Shown: positions 32,870-45,750, numbered from the stretch's first letter. The stretch: 64,000 nucleotides of DNA from Metaphire vulgaris (GCA_018105865.1 CM030848.1:11226699-11290698); one strand, 5' to 3'. Made by a program: numbers and translations. The notes: generated by a model not told the origin, from the letters alone.

Positions 32870-35010
32870 CTTATTTTGGTCTTATAAACACATAAAGTTG
32901 TTGATTAAAGTTGCACTTTTGCCACCGCGTCACTTTATTTTAGCTTTTTAAAAAAAAAACCGATATGCCTACAGAGATCAACTTTCTGAAGCCAAATCCC
33001 AGTATCCTGTACATTGGTCAACACTGTGAGCCTACTTAGGGCTGTTAAGATCTTCGAATTGGTAGGTCTAATTTAGCAATAGTCGTGCAATCATTAACGA
33101 TTTTTTCTATTTGTCTTTATATATGGTTCTTGTTTTCCTCCCTCTAAAACGCTTGTCGGTAACAGGCGTTTCAACCCCTCGACCGACTAGTAAGCCTATA
33201 CGACACCCATGTAGCCGTAACAATAGGCCCACTCTGTCGGTGGGTCAGTCGAGGAACCTACTAGGGTAGGCGTCGTCCATTTCTCGGCGCATTGATCGTC
33301 TTTTCCACGAATAATAATAAGACGGCTTGTGTGTGTGTGTGTGTGTATGCGCGTGTGTTTGGGTGACGCGCATGCGCAGTCTTAGAAATCCTTATACCAC
33401 TCAGCGAATCGGGTTTTCATTTTAGCCCGTTGGTCCTCAAGGTGGATGGCCTTTGATCGTTGAAACTCGACGGAACTTCTGTAAAAAAACCAACTAGTAA
33501 ATGACCAACCGTATCAGCGCTCGCGAATAAGCCACTTTCTGTATGGCGTTCCGTGTCTTTCAACATAGCTTGAAATTTCCGTTTTGTAATCGGGACTCAA
33601 ATCTATGGTCTCGACGGCAAAAACAGCGAAATTCTGAGGATATTTTTTACAGCGCTACGCCCATTTCGATGACATAAAAGCAAGACAGAACTTGATTTGT
33701 ATTCGAAATTGAATTCAACCAATGAGTACAGTGTAAATTTTTGTGAAATCCGATCACTCTGCTGAGACTCAAGCATGCAAAAGATGTCCAGACCGGAGTT
33801 CTGCCTAGCATTCCCCGAAATTCTACCATGAATCTCCTCTAAAAATGTTTATTACATTAATTTCTTGCGACTTCCACATTGAGCAAGTTTAAGAAAAATT
33901 CACAACTTCATACAACATATGCGTCAATGTTAGATTTGTTGAGAGTATTAGACGTACCTCTTAGCCCCAATTATCGAAGAAAATCCCGTTTGGGTAAGCA
34001 TTTTTATTTTTGCACGTCCGATCTCCCATTGAAGTTATAAAAAATTTGCGTCTGTCTTTAAAAAAATTAAAAATCTTTCGGTTTCATTTGAGCTTTTGGG
34101 GTGAAATGTTCACCATTATTATGAATAAAATTCCCCATCAAAAATTAGTGTTGAACAGAATTTGCCTAAATAATCGCTTTGCCTGGCCTTGAGCGATGGT
34201 TCACGATTTCAAATCTTCGAAGTTCAATTTTCACGAACTATTCCAGAACACTAACCTCACGCTAAGGTGCTAACAATATGGCGGACGATTTCGATGTGAT
34301 GCCTTCACACGAGCTAGCTACTTACTTACTTACTTACTTACTCACTCACTCACTCACTCCTTCGGCTCGTACCGGAAGCTGACGGAATGACGGATGGCCT
34401 CGCAAGAGTTCCGCCTTCTTTTTAAACATCCGGGACCTGAATGGACCTCTCAATCAAAACGCACAGAAGCGCGGCCAGAAGACGACGGTCGCTTTGAACG
34501 CAAACTGCAAAATTCTTCTTCTTCTGCTGCTGCTGCTGCTGCTGCTGCACGTCAACCCCAAGTAAAAAACGGCATTGTCACGTACGGTGATGATGATGAT
34601 GATGATGGTGGTGGCGACGGCGGCGCTGGCGGTGGTGATGATGATGATGAATGATGATTGATCGTGCCAACCGATAGGTGGGGCATAATACTCGTCTCGG
34701 CGTCAACCCGGCATGACGACGGCTGTCTCTTTCGGAGATGGATTACAACCAGAGAAACTTTGTGATATTTTGTGGCCTTTGATATAATATATTCAGAGTT
34801 TTAAAAGTTCTCTGACTTTTTTTCGGAAAAACCAATCGCGCTAACTTAACATTTTTTGACATATCAGATAGGCTAGCTTTCTTTGACCTCATTTTGACCT
34901 TGATCTTTGACCTTACGTTGGCCTAATAATTCTCACCGATTATCGTGTATTTTGACCATGAATCTCTCTATTTTTGCGATATCGAAATATTGAATTCTCA
35001 TTTTAATCAA
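32870..35010. other. Intergenic to putative 5' region of the CUB gene
   Basis: The stretch includes an 86-codon frame at 34394-34654 made of polyserine, polyalanine and Asp/Gly runs from trinucleotide repeats, which I do not accept as a gene. A TTAC/TCAC array is at 34322-34360. AACAATATGGCGGACGATTT at about 34272 has an ATGGCGG context that could be a start or a YY1 site, but no exon is supported. Confidence 0.35.
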
Positions 35011-35012
35011 GC

Positions 35013-35013
35013 T

Positions 35014-35075
<62 letters not shown>

Positions 35076-35233
35076 GTGATTTCAATTGGCTTAGGAGTCA
35101 TTGACCTGTGCGTAAACCACAATAATTACTCTCAACATTTCATAACCTAGTTCTCCTAGATAGCTTTTGAAGCTATTTTTTGTTTAAGCCGTTACTACCT
35201 TTTCGTCCAAACTGTTCCATTTGTCCACAACCA
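35013..35233 (-). mobile_element. LINE 3' fragment, second copy
   Basis: The same family as 868-1180: a (TAA)n array, then AACCTAGTTCTCCTAGATAG, and ends GTCCAAACTGTTCCATTTGT. It is cut by a hAT MITE terminus (CAGTGGCGGTTCCAGGATTT at 35233). Confidence 0.6.
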
Positions 35234-35529
35234 GTGGCGGTTCCAGGATTTTCTGGTGGGGGGGATGAAATGAATGCATAGGAGACGTTGCAGTGGGAAA
35301 ACCGACTGTGCATTCACTTGTATTCGTTGTACAAGGACTGGCTGTACAAAACGCTATAGGCGATCGCTTTTGTTATTGTCACATAGCCTATTATGCGTCG
35401 ACGTTCGTTGGCTTTCCAAGCTATTCAGCTATTCAATGTATTCATCATTGCAGATAGCAACAAATATAATCGGGCAAATTGTTCGCCTGCAAACTGCTTA
35501 TACTGTCGTTTGGTTTTTTTCTTATACAG

Positions 35530-35602
35530 ATGAGGTTGACACTTCTGCTGCTAGTGATTTATCTCGAAAGTTTGGCCGTAACTAGTGGAGGCGTTAACCC
35601 AG
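35530..35602 (+). CDS. Signal-peptide exon, probable start of the CUB-domain gene
   Basis: An ATG sits directly after a strong acceptor (TTTTTTCTTATACAG). The frame reads MRLTLLLLVIYLESLAVTS and then GGVNP, a typical secretory signal peptide with likely cleavage after AVTS. The exon ends at CAG with donor GTAGGA in phase 1. The CUB exon at 52806 enters in phase 1 and would continue GGVNP with ACECVIF. The join across about 17.2 kb is inference; the signal peptide, splice sites and matching phases are seen. The 5' UTR exon is not identified. Confidence 0.6.
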
Positions 35603-35682
35603 GTAGGAATATTATATACCGATTTCTTTCAATTAAGCGCATCCTGGTCAAGCATTTAATTCTGCAGGTAATCTCTCAGACA

Positions 35683-36169
35683 CAAGGGCGTAAAACACGG
35701 GGGGACGGCGGGGGAGGGGGTCCCCAATAATTAGTAAGAGGGGGACAGAGTATAAATTATCCCTCCAATGTTTTGTGGCTACGGTAAAAAAATTTATATC
35801 CTCGCCCCCATGATATTAATGCCAGGATTAAAACTGACCGCATTATTCGCTCATTTTGGATGACCTTTTTTTGCTCGTCAAGAGTTTTTGGGAGACGAAA
35901 AAGGGATCTGACCTGACTTTTTAGACGATTCTATCCCCCTCCCCCCAATGTTGACGTCAGGTTTGCAGTGTTTAATCTAGACTCCTGGACTCCGGGGAGA
36001 AACTGAAAAAGCCGGGGGGAACTGACAAAGCCGGGGGGAATTCTGCTAGGGGCCGCTGTTAGTCCATGTAGTATTCCAAAATTTCCGGGAGGGATTTGAA
36101 ATTTCCGGGGTGGGGGAGGGCAATTTTCCCCGGAAACGGCCTAGATTAAACACTGGGTTTACGCCACTG
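35683..36169. mobile_element. hAT MITE with a nested MITE
   Basis: The outer element has termini CAAGGGCGTAAAACACGG and GGTTTACGCCACTG, with flanks CTCAGACA and CTCAGATA (7/8). It contains GACCTTTTTTTGCTCGTCAA, the shared core. A second element, 35966-36155 (CAGTGTTTAATCTAGACTCC to GGCCTAGATTAAACACTG), sits inside it. The outer element is therefore older. Confidence 0.82.
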
Positions 36170-36614
36170 CTCAGATAGTTCTCACCGCGCCTCACTGTTT
36201 TTCGGTCTCTGTAGACAGACACTATCTCGTTAAATATAGATTGATCAAATTATAGAGCGCCGTGTTTGTATGTAATGAATAGTACAGCAACGGGCGCAAG
36301 AGTTTATAAGAGTACAGGTTCCATATATGAAAGCCTTCGATGAAACCATATTCGACCGAGTCATGTTGATAGAGATGGCGGATATATCCTGGCTCTTGAA
36401 TGACTTGATTCTGGCGTGCAATTGGCTGATGCGTCTGCGTACTATAAAGTGGCGCTATAGAAGCTTAACGCTAGATTTATCGCACATTCTAAATGCGTCA
36501 TATATTTGATGGAATACCCATCATAAACGGACAATTTGCATTGATACCCGTTACCGTCATTAACTTTTGTCTAATGTATTTTTGTAGTTTTCCGTGCGTT
36601 ATTTTACCTTTTCA

Positions 36615-36877
<263 letters not shown>

Positions 36878-37411
36878 CTAAAATCTTAAGAAAAATCTAA
36901 TTATGTCAATAATATTTCAGCCATTAATGGCGTTGATGGCAGTGCTATGAAAGCCGATTGACAGCCACCCGCCCGCGTCATGCCCACTGAGTGACAACCA
37001 CAGTCCTTTGGCACAATCCTGAGGAATGTCAGGATGTCATTTGGACAGACTAATCCTACAACTCCGTAGTCGTTCTGTCTAAAAAGTGATGGGAAAGCTG
37101 GACCGTAATGAAATCAGCGGACAGCAACGATTTAACCTTCAAAATTGGTTAGAACACTAAAGATGTTTGGCGATCATGGCTGAAGATTAACCCCAATCAA
37201 CGCAAGTGACGACCACTTTGAGTCTTAACAGAAACTGGAAAACGACGGACGGACTGGAAAAGGCAGGACAGAGCGATATAGTCGTGTTTTTTGTGGAAAC
37301 GTCAAGCAAGTTGCGGTCTACGAATCTACTGACTTATTACCATTAATAATATAATCGTCGTGGTTTAATTTGACGCCCTCTGGAAAGTTAATCGATAGAG
37401 ACCGTGTCTTT

Positions 37412-37566
37412 ATTCATACATACATACATACATACATACATACATACATACATACATACATACATAACATACAAAAGCATAGGCCCCTACATACATACAT
37501 ACATATACATGCACACATACATACAGTATATATATTGCAACATCGCAATTATATAAACTATATAAA

Positions 37567-37624
<58 letters not shown>

Positions 37625-37625
37625 T
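37412..37625. repeat. (CATA)n and (TAA)n arrays
   Basis: CATA tetranucleotides (37412-37510, interrupted) and a 60-bp TAA array (37566-37625). Confidence 0.95.
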
Positions 37626-38673
37626 AATTATACTCTATATGCGATCTCCAGTGACAATTCATCATGACGCGTAGCCCAATCAGTTCGTTCGAATAGCAAT
37701 CTGCCATTGGCTACACTTGTGGGGCGGGGGTGACACGGGCGACGGCCCATATTCTGGCTGGGAGGGTCGTGAGATTTGCTCATAAAAGTTCAGAAATGGG
37801 GGGGGGTGGCGGGGCTGTTGGTAGCGTGATCGAAGGGAATACGTGACTGTTCGAAGAACTCCTTGACGAGGTTTTTTCTGCTCGTCGCGGAAACTTTTAA
37901 ACCTAAAAATGTCGACGTGCCCCTCGCCCTATTTCGGGACCCTGGCTATACTCGGCCTACGCCACTGCAATCTACCCATTGATCTGTTACGTGTCTTAAG
38001 AGCATTTCAATGTCTGACTCCAGACCAGCAACGCTCGCATTTAAACCTAAAACGTAAAACGGAATCGAGGAGGAAAATTCTTCGCTTTCTCCTCGACGAC
38101 CACGATGTGTTTTTACCCGACCAGAGTTTCAAAGCATTTTTACCATTTTCACTTCGTACAAGAAGACTCGACTAAAATCCCGAGTAGGATCATCACCACG
38201 TCCTCGGCATCGGCTCTTCGACTTCGGCCTATAGGCTGTTTTCGATCCGACGACCGGGGCGAAATTAATCAGACACCCATCTATCGAACTGATGGCGTAT
38301 AATGAAAATCACATTTGGAAACGGCGTCGTCTTTCAATTACTCTTTCGTGTTAAAAATCTCGCACGGCGGACCCGAGGACACACTCGCCTGAAAGACTCG
38401 AAGATTCTGGATTGATGTATGGCTTTGGAGCTCTCAAACCTCCCCCCACCCCCTCATCGGCATCGTACTAGTAACGGGTAAGCCTTACAGGATTGAATGC
38501 ATCGGGATACGTTTGGTGCTGATAACATACAAATGGAGCGCAGTTTCACGCAGCAATTGATTCGTCTAAGCATTAGGCCTATTATATTCTATCCGAATTC
38601 GACGTAATCTTTCGATTTTCGCTGCGCAACAATGTCCTATCTGCAACTTATTGTTCATTTCTTAGTTATTTCA

Positions 38674-38677
<4 letters not shown>
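37626..38677. other. Intron or intergenic, MITE fragment, no gene
   Basis: Near 37700-37970 a degraded MITE has G runs, CCTTGACGAGGTTTTTTCTG and an end CGGCCTACGCCACTG. The rest shows no exon. Confidence 0.4.
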
Positions 38678-38772
<95 letters not shown>

Positions 38773-38966
38773 TATGCATATATATTATATATATAATATA
38801 TATTGCGGGGGAAATCTTCCCCACTGCCCAACTGCATCCCCTTACTGCTACATCCCCACCACTACATCCCCACTGCTGCAGTTTCCAACAACTACATCCC
38901 CATGCAGCTCGACATATCCCCCCACTGCTCCAGGTCACAAATAGCACCCTGTATATATATATATAT
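38678..38966. repeat. (TA)n array enclosing repeat family H, copy 1
   Basis: TA arrays flank a 150-bp C-rich block (38806-38950) containing CTACATCCCCACCACTACAT. An inverse-oriented relative at 53255-53408 is also flanked by TA arrays on both sides. Confidence 0.85.
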
Positions 38967-39535
38967 CAAATATGGAAATTATGAGAATGCCAAATATCAA
39001 AGAAGGCCCCTTGCAAAATATATGAAAAGTAAACTACCCCATTTGGCCATATACGCCGTACGCCAGGTGATCGAAATAAATAAATAATCAAGTGTTCGGA
39101 ACAACGGAAGGTGCCAGAAAGAAACAGGAAATGAAGGTCAAACAGAGAATTTTGTTGGATGACGACGTCCGTGACTGGATCCATTCGGACATTCAACATG
39201 CAGAAGCGGCGCTATATAAATGTTCTGTTGCTTCACATTACATTTACCTACAGATAAATCCCGCAGTTTTCTTGAACTTCGGTGTGCCCCCTCCCCCCCT
39301 CCCCCGTCTCCGGCGTCGTAGCCACATTTGCCGAGGAGAGACGCGCCTGCGATGACCTCCAAGCCTCGTCCGTGCGTAGCTGTCCCCTGGGAACGTCTCT
39401 CCGATAGTAAAATTCTTCAATCGATGGCTAACGCTCGAGAGCGCTCGGTCGGTCGGTCGGTCGGTCGGTCGGTCAGAGAGTTATGGCGAGGCAACGAAAG
39501 CGACGCTCCAAGAACCGCTTTCCGTGTACAGGCCT

Positions 39536-39690
39536 ACAGTAGAACTTCGTTATAACGGACTCGGCTATAACGCGTACTCGATTTTGATAAAGTACCGCAT
39601 GGTACGGTCCCGTGTGATGCGCCCACGCATTTGAAGACAATCGATATAACGACGTACCTCGGATATAACCTACTAGATTTTGAGTGTTGA
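39536..39690 (+). mobile_element. Tigger/pogo-like terminus
   Basis: TA followed by CAGTAGAACTTCGTTATAAC and ATATAACG-like subterminal repeats is the familiar end of pogo/Tigger elements, which duplicate TA. No opposite end or transposase was found. Confidence 0.5.
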
Positions 39691-40036
39691 TGGAAATATG
39701 TTTTTTTGTTTTGTTCTACTGGATTAGTTTAAACGCTTCGCCCCTCCCCAAAAGAAAAACAATGCAGAAATGAGAATTTACAAAGTCATAATCGAAGGAG
39801 GAGACGCGTACTGAGCGTATTCTTTCGTGCCTTACCACCACTGTGTAATTGTAAGAAGATTTGCAATTTTTAGCTACAGTAAAGTTACTACAGAGAACGA
39901 AAAAAGTTCGCGTTAAAACTCTCAGCTTAAACTTGGCATTATGGGAGAATCAGGCGGTTTTAGGCACGGAATCCAAAGTCTCGCGAGTCGCATAATTTCT
40001 ACAAGCGTGATATATATATATATACATATACCACCA

Positions 40037-40076
<40 letters not shown>

Positions 40077-40204
40077 CTGTTCAGCGTAGCCAGGATTCAG
40101 GAATAGGGGGAGGGCATATCGACATCTTCAAGTTATCAGATGAAAAGTTCTTGCACTGTATATTATATATTGTATATATACAGTCCTTCAAAACTATAAT
40201 CACC

Positions 40205-40560
40205 ATAATAAAACTGTCAGAAGAAAGACTCGAATTAAAAGCACATTTCTTGTGTCGCCATCATCATTGCGTTTAGTTATGCTATGATTTTCAATATTGC
40301 CAGTCTCAATTTTATTCTACAGTGTTCAGCCATTTCAAACGACACTATACACTAAATTGAACAATATACTATACAATATCTCCATCCTAAAAAATTTCAA
40401 AAGAAAGGCTCGAATTAAAATCACATTTTCTTGTGTCCCCATGATAATTGCGTTTAGTTATGCCATGATTTTCAATATTGTCCGTCTCGATTTTATTCTA
40501 CAGTGTTCGAAATCCGACAACCCTCGGCCATTTCAAACGACTTCATGCACACTCTAGTAA
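40205..40560 (+). repeat. Tandem duplication of about 182 bp
   Basis: Blocks around 40225-40345 and 40405-40545 share CTCGAATTAAAA, GCGTTTAGTTATG, ATGATTTTCAATATTG and ATTTTATTCTACAGTGTTC in the same order, with moderate divergence. Confidence 0.75.
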
Positions 40561-41294
40561 GAACGATACTGATTTTGAACCGCCAGGCAAGAAAAAAACG
40601 GCGACCGAGGCTGAAACTCTGAGCACCAATTCTTGCCAGACAGCTGCGTTGCAGTTTGTGGTATTAGGCCTGTCCAACAACGACGGGGTTGTTTATCGAA
40701 ATCACGCTCAGCGCGTTTGTCATCGTGTGCTCGCAAGAAGCTGGCTGGACTTTCTCTCTCGGCTTCATATCGAGTCATTCTCTGTTGTTTATCACCGCGA
40801 CCTGCTTCTGTCGAACGGGTTAATGTTTGAAAATATAGGCTCATTGGTTACAGTAAGACAACTCGCTCGTTGCAAAACAAATATTAGTCAAATTATTTTC
40901 TTCCTGAAATTTTTTTCATGATTGTGATGGGTATCGCGGGTGGGGGCGCAGAAATATGGGGTTGGCTTAGACTGCATCACGTAATAGCTATGAGAAACAG
41001 ACAGTTAATCGTTGATTTAAGAAAATGACATATTTAATAACGTTAACTGCTTCTCGTAGAGAAAACACTAGCTATTACGTTTGACATAATTAAAAGTGTC
41101 TAACTCCTAATTTTCGTTTGTAATCATGTTCGGGCGTGAAGAAGATGGGGGGGTGTTACTTTTCTGGATGTTGGTGATATTAATATTTAGGTTGACTATG
41201 TAAAACAACACAGGACTCAGGTATTATATATTTTCCATGGGTGACCATCGAATTCACAGCTTCTTTCGGTCACGACGCACTTCACACTTTAGAG

Positions 41295-41655
41295 CAGGGG
41301 TGGGCAAGGTACGGCCCGCGGGCCGGATGTGGCCCTCGACAGAGTTTTATCCGGCCCGCCGAGCATATTCTAAATTTCTAATAAAAATTTAACAAATTGA
41401 CTGATTTCCTCATAATTTAAACATTTTCCAACAGACCTCTACAGACTACTGGCGTTATATAAATATTATCACTTAACGCGAACTATGCCGGTCACAAGAC
41501 CGTTACGAGAACAAATGCTCGTATATAAAAAGCCTTATGATTTCTATAATACAGTACTTTATAGTTTATGAACTTTATACAGTGCGGCCCGCCAGTTATG
41601 TTCGAAGCATATATGCGGCCCTCGAGCCAGAAAAATTGCCTGATCCTTGCTCTAG
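41295..41655. mobile_element. hAT MITE of the CAGGGGTGGGCAA type
   Basis: It begins CAGGGGTGGGCAAGGTACGG with CGGCCCGCGGGCCGG and ends near AAAATTGCCTGATCCTTGCT. The CAGGGGTGGGCAA start is a common hAT terminus across animals. The target duplication is worn. Confidence 0.65.
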
Positions 41656-43020
41656 AGGAGCGGTCACCTTGGTCAATGTTGAGGAGGGCGTGGGGGGGGG
41701 GTCCAATGCAATAGACGATGGTGGTGGTTCTTCCACTCCGAGTGGAGAATTGGTTTCAACGCCAGCACGCCAATAGATCACGGCGTCTTTACGCATACAG
41801 AGGGAATAGCATGGCTGCGACCGCGCGGAATATGCAGGCTTTGGAATCCTGGTCAAGCGAATGGAAGGATGGATGGAAGACGCGAGATATATAGGAGGAG
41901 CGAGAAGATAGAAGGAATGAAAGTCAATTTGCCGGTCTACCTTTTAAATATTCCAACTGATTTATTGGCAATACGGTAATACCGTATTCATAATAATATA
42001 AAGCGCCCGTGTAAATATGTCTAGTCTTCCGTAGGCGTGGAATGGCATGAAAAACACCGGAAACTTTCCAGCCTGTGAAATCCTTGATGTTTAATAGGCC
42101 GAAAAATATGGGGGCCCTCTCAACTGTTCGATGCATCTGACCCCCGTCATTCAATCACACAGTTTTCGTAGGCCTATAATTATTGGCGAGCTGGCGACCA
42201 TTACTTACTGTAGAGTAGATCATTAATTTGAGATTAATTATTATTTCATAGGGGCGTAAATCACACGATATATTAGGCTATGGCCGGGAGTCGAGTTTTA
42301 TTGCGGTTTCGAACGAAGCACCGTGTCTAACGATACACTACGAAGCTAATTTACATCAATGAAAATATTAAGAATGAAAATGAAATGAACAAGAATAATT
42401 ACATACATTTTAATTAACAAGCGCAGTATTTTTTTTCAAAAACAACAACTAATGGAAATTATCCATGCAGAAAGTTCTACGCGTCGGCGTAAATTGTTGT
42501 CTCTCGGTTGCAGTTTTTTTTCTGGAAGCATAGAATTAATTATCGGCTAAAATTCAAGGACTGCCGTCCAAATACGAGCAGCATTGTCCCCGGAAAGGCA
42601 CTATGCCCCACCCCATTTTTGGGGACTAGGCTGGTCACGTGATTTGCGCTAAACGAGTTGCGAAAATGCATCGAAGTAGGTCAGGCTGATCGCAGATACG
42701 ATATACTCCGACTGTCTTTGGATAATTGCTCCGGATATCATGGATTAATTCTAGATTCACGCAAATGGTCCTCCTGCGGCTTGGAGACGCCGCCACCCAC
42801 TCCACCCACCACCCACCAACCCCACCGTCTCTAGTCGGACCGAAAGGAAGTCGTCTGTTTTTTGGCGACGGCGTCCCATATTCCGAAATCCTGGCTGCGC
42901 CGCCGCCGCCGATGAACAGATATGCTGTGCCCCCCCGGCCCCCCGCCCCACCGCATTTGAAAAACTAACGGTGGCGCTCAACCCTGAGAAATATCCGAGG
43001 GTTAATCACCGTTTTCGTTA
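41656..43020. other. Non-coding, no recognised gene
   Basis: No supported exon. A block around 42770-42960 with CTGGCTGCGCCGCCGCC looks like a hAT MITE end. Confidence 0.35.
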
Positions 43021-43176
43021 TCCCGATGGTCTACTTACTTACTTACTTATTCGTCTCTGCGTCCGTATGTCTGGTAAAAGCACGAGTCAGACATCGGTCA
43101 GTCGAGGTCCTTCCTATATGCTGTCGAACGACCGTCGCTTCGTTCGATAATGAGCCATTAAAAGGCAGACGACAAC

Positions 43177-43193
43177 GGAACACAGACAGACAG

Positions 43194-43261
<68 letters not shown>

Positions 43262-43395
43262 GGCCACCAGTACAAACAATGGTTGTCTTGGAAACACATC
43301 TGACATTCTGTTTGTAAACCACCATCCCCCTAAGTCTACCTATGTCACTCCTGCTTAAGTATAAAAGCAGACAGACAAACAGACAAGACAAGACA

Positions 43396-43433
<38 letters not shown>

Positions 43434-43450
43434 TCACACAGACAGACAGT
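43177..43450. repeat. (CAGA)n satellite
   Basis: Two CAGA arrays (43177-43261 and 43369-43449) separated by about 105 bp of unique sequence. Confidence 0.95.
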
Positions 43451-43492
43451 CAGATACATAGGCAGATAGACATATTGGTATGTAGATGCAGG

Positions 43493-43669
43493 CAGTGTTT
43501 TATCCAGACTCCAGGCCTTGGGGGGCGGAGGAATTGACTTGGCTGGAGAGGAAAAGGCACAGTTTAATGCAAAAAATGTTCAGTGCTGGGATTTTGGGGA
43601 GAATTTTGAATGCGTTTTTTTTTTTTTGGGGGAATAAATCCCCCTCTAACAGGCCTGGATAAAACACTG
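43493..43669. mobile_element. hAT MITE family D, copy 4 (inverted)
   Basis: Termini are CAGTGTTTTATCCAGACTCC and CAGGCCTGGATAAAACACTG, with flanks GATGCAGG and CATGCAGG (7/8). It sits within the CAGA satellite region and contains a T(11) run. Confidence 0.83.
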
Positions 43670-43967
43670 CATGCAGGTCAGCAGACATAAATATATAGAC
43701 ACATTGGCAGACAGACTGACAGACAAGACAGACAGACAGACCGACAGACAGAAATATAGACGGACGGAAAGATCGAAATCCGATTAAATAGAGCAGAGTG
43801 TATTGCCCGTGTGATGGAAAATCTGCCGAGCCCGCCAGGCGGCTTAGACGAAGCAAGAAAAGAAATTAGAACGATGAATTAGCATCAGCTTTCGATGTAA
43901 TTAACCAGGTGTCACGTACAGTGGAACACCTGCGATGCATGACACCGGTTGCTCGGCTTTGGACTCT

Positions 43968-43975
43968 GTCGTCGT

Positions 43976-44022
<47 letters not shown>
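43968..44022. repeat. (TCG)n(GCG)n trinucleotide array
   Basis: A TCG array runs directly into a GCG array. This produces apparent polyserine/polyalanine and polyaspartate frames that I do not accept as genes. Confidence 0.92.
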
Positions 44023-44023
<1 letters not shown>

Positions 44024-44214
44024 CAGATGAAATGCCATCGCATCGGGACAGAAATTTCTGCCCGAATTCCCCGATGTCAAACGAAGCGCTGTGTTCTATA
44101 GCTGAGCGCTTTTTCCAATGTGCATTCGTCAAAGAACACCGTCTGAACAACCGACTGAGCTGGAATCTTAGGAGCAGGCGTCAACCGAGCAACTGACTGA
44201 ATCTATCCCACGCG

Positions 44215-44500
44215 GTGCTAGGGCAAATGTCACGGGGACAAATGTCAGCGGACAAAAAATGTCAGCGGACAAAATGTCACGGACGAAAAATGTCAGCGGA
44301 CAAAATGTCAGCGCAGAAAATGCCATGGCGACAATATGTCAGCGGACAAAATGTCATGGGGACAAAATGTCAGCGGACAAAATGTCACGAGGACAAAATG
44401 TTAACGGACAAAATGTAACCCTAACTTATAACCCTAACACTAAACCGTGACATTTTGTCCGTGACATTTTGTCCGCTGACATTTTGTCCGGTCACGCCCT
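44215..44500. mobile_element. Foldback array of ATGTCAGCGGACAAA repeats
   Basis: About twelve copies of a 15-18 bp unit (GTCAGCGGACAAAAT and variants with CACGG) run in one direction. A centre with two AACCCTAAC blocks follows, then three copies in inverse orientation (GACATTTTGTCCG). The unit resembles the GGAAAATGACGGACC core of the foldback arms at 21450. Confidence 0.8.
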
Positions 44501-45580
44501 TCGCGTCTTGCTTATATGTTCAGACCTAAGTTTCATATATGGTAGAAACTGAAACAGAGAATTTGTAAGTTTCTCTGACGCTGTTTCTGCATTCAACTAC
44601 ATTCTTCATCTCTGTGGCGTATACCCATAATTCCGGAATGGGGGTACATGGAGATTTTCGGGTAAAAAGTCTTCGACGAGAAATAAACTGAGGAGAGAGA
44701 GAGAGTCAAGGAGCCCCACCCCGAGCCGACTCTTAGTTTATTCAGTGGTTTTCTTCAGTTCGTCTATCGCAGAATGTAAATGTTTTGCTGTTGTTTTGTT
44801 TTGCAAAAACAGTTCTTCACAGTCACAGACCAAGGCAAAGTCATTCTCCTGCACTGCGTTTTTTTTATAGAATTCTAAGAATTAGAGGAGTTAAACGGAT
44901 GCAATCATTGTCAGAACGTGGCTTGTATAATTATAATTTAAGTCTCGAATTGAGCGTCTCTTGAGGGGTCCAACTCCTGCTTCACAACACGACTTTTCAA
45001 ATTCCGCATTGTTCCAATTGGTCACCTTCTCATACATATATCTTAATGGTGAACTTACTTCCAACCTCTCCGGAAAATAATCTGGAAACTTCCGCAGATG
45101 ACGTCTGCGTATAGGATGGTTTGCGTCTCATTGGAGGACAACCAGCTCTTTTCGTTCCTTCTGAAAATGACATCAAATTTCAGAAAATTTGGCGTTAAAT
45201 TGTCTGACTACAATCTCATTATGTAGGCCCTAAACATCTGTACGTACAGTATATCAACCCATAGACAATCAATACAAAAAACACACACAGCCAAAGCAAT
45301 AGCAGAGGCTGGCTTCAGTTCTATGGCCTCTTCCATGCATGCAGTGCGCCTGGTTCCAATCCTCTTTTCTCGTTAACTTACTTTTCTAGTCGGCCATGAG
45401 AAACCTCACGAGACTACAGGTATAGGCCGACTCCAAGCACTTAAGCTTGTAGATATATATAGTTGATTCAACAGTTATCTTCCAGACGCTATGCCATTCG
45501 ATTTAGCAAACAGTTCGCTGATGCAGGCAAGTTGTCAACGCTTTAAAAAACCAGCCGTATACGTGTACATATGTATACAG
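44501..45580. other. Non-coding intron or intergenic
   Basis: No exon supported. A fragment near 44620-44700 (GTGGCGTATACCCATAATTC) may be a worn hAT MITE. Confidence 0.35.
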
Positions 45581-45583
45581 TTA

Positions 45584-45596
45584 CACACACACACAA

Positions 45597-45635
<39 letters not shown>

Positions 45636-45750
45636 CAGACGAGAAGAGAGAGAGTAAGAGACAGACAGGGAGGGAAAGACAGAGTGAGGGAGAGAAATGG
45701 AGGGAGAGAGAGGGAGAGAGAGGGAGAGAGGGAGAGAGAGGGAAGAGAGG
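45584..45750. repeat. (CA)n(TA)n and GAGAGG purine array
   Basis: CA then TA dinucleotides followed by about 100 bp of GAGAGG-type purine repeats. Confidence 0.93.

Noticed and set aside
34394..34654. 86-codon frame with polyserine, polyalanine and Asp/Gly tail
   Set aside because: It is built almost wholly of trinucleotide repeats, with no recognisable domain and no supporting neighbours.
35274..35585. Cys/Arg-rich 103-codon frame
   Set aside because: It overlaps the better-supported signal-peptide exon in another register and begins in a hAT MITE terminus.
43180..43450. Regular repeats considered as a CRISPR array
   Set aside because: Units are a 4-bp CAGA satellite without spacers, in an animal genome.
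43866..44196. Overlapping frames on both strands with polyalanine, polyserine or polyaspartate
   Set aside because: Product of the TCG/GCG array; codon content outside it is not protein-like.
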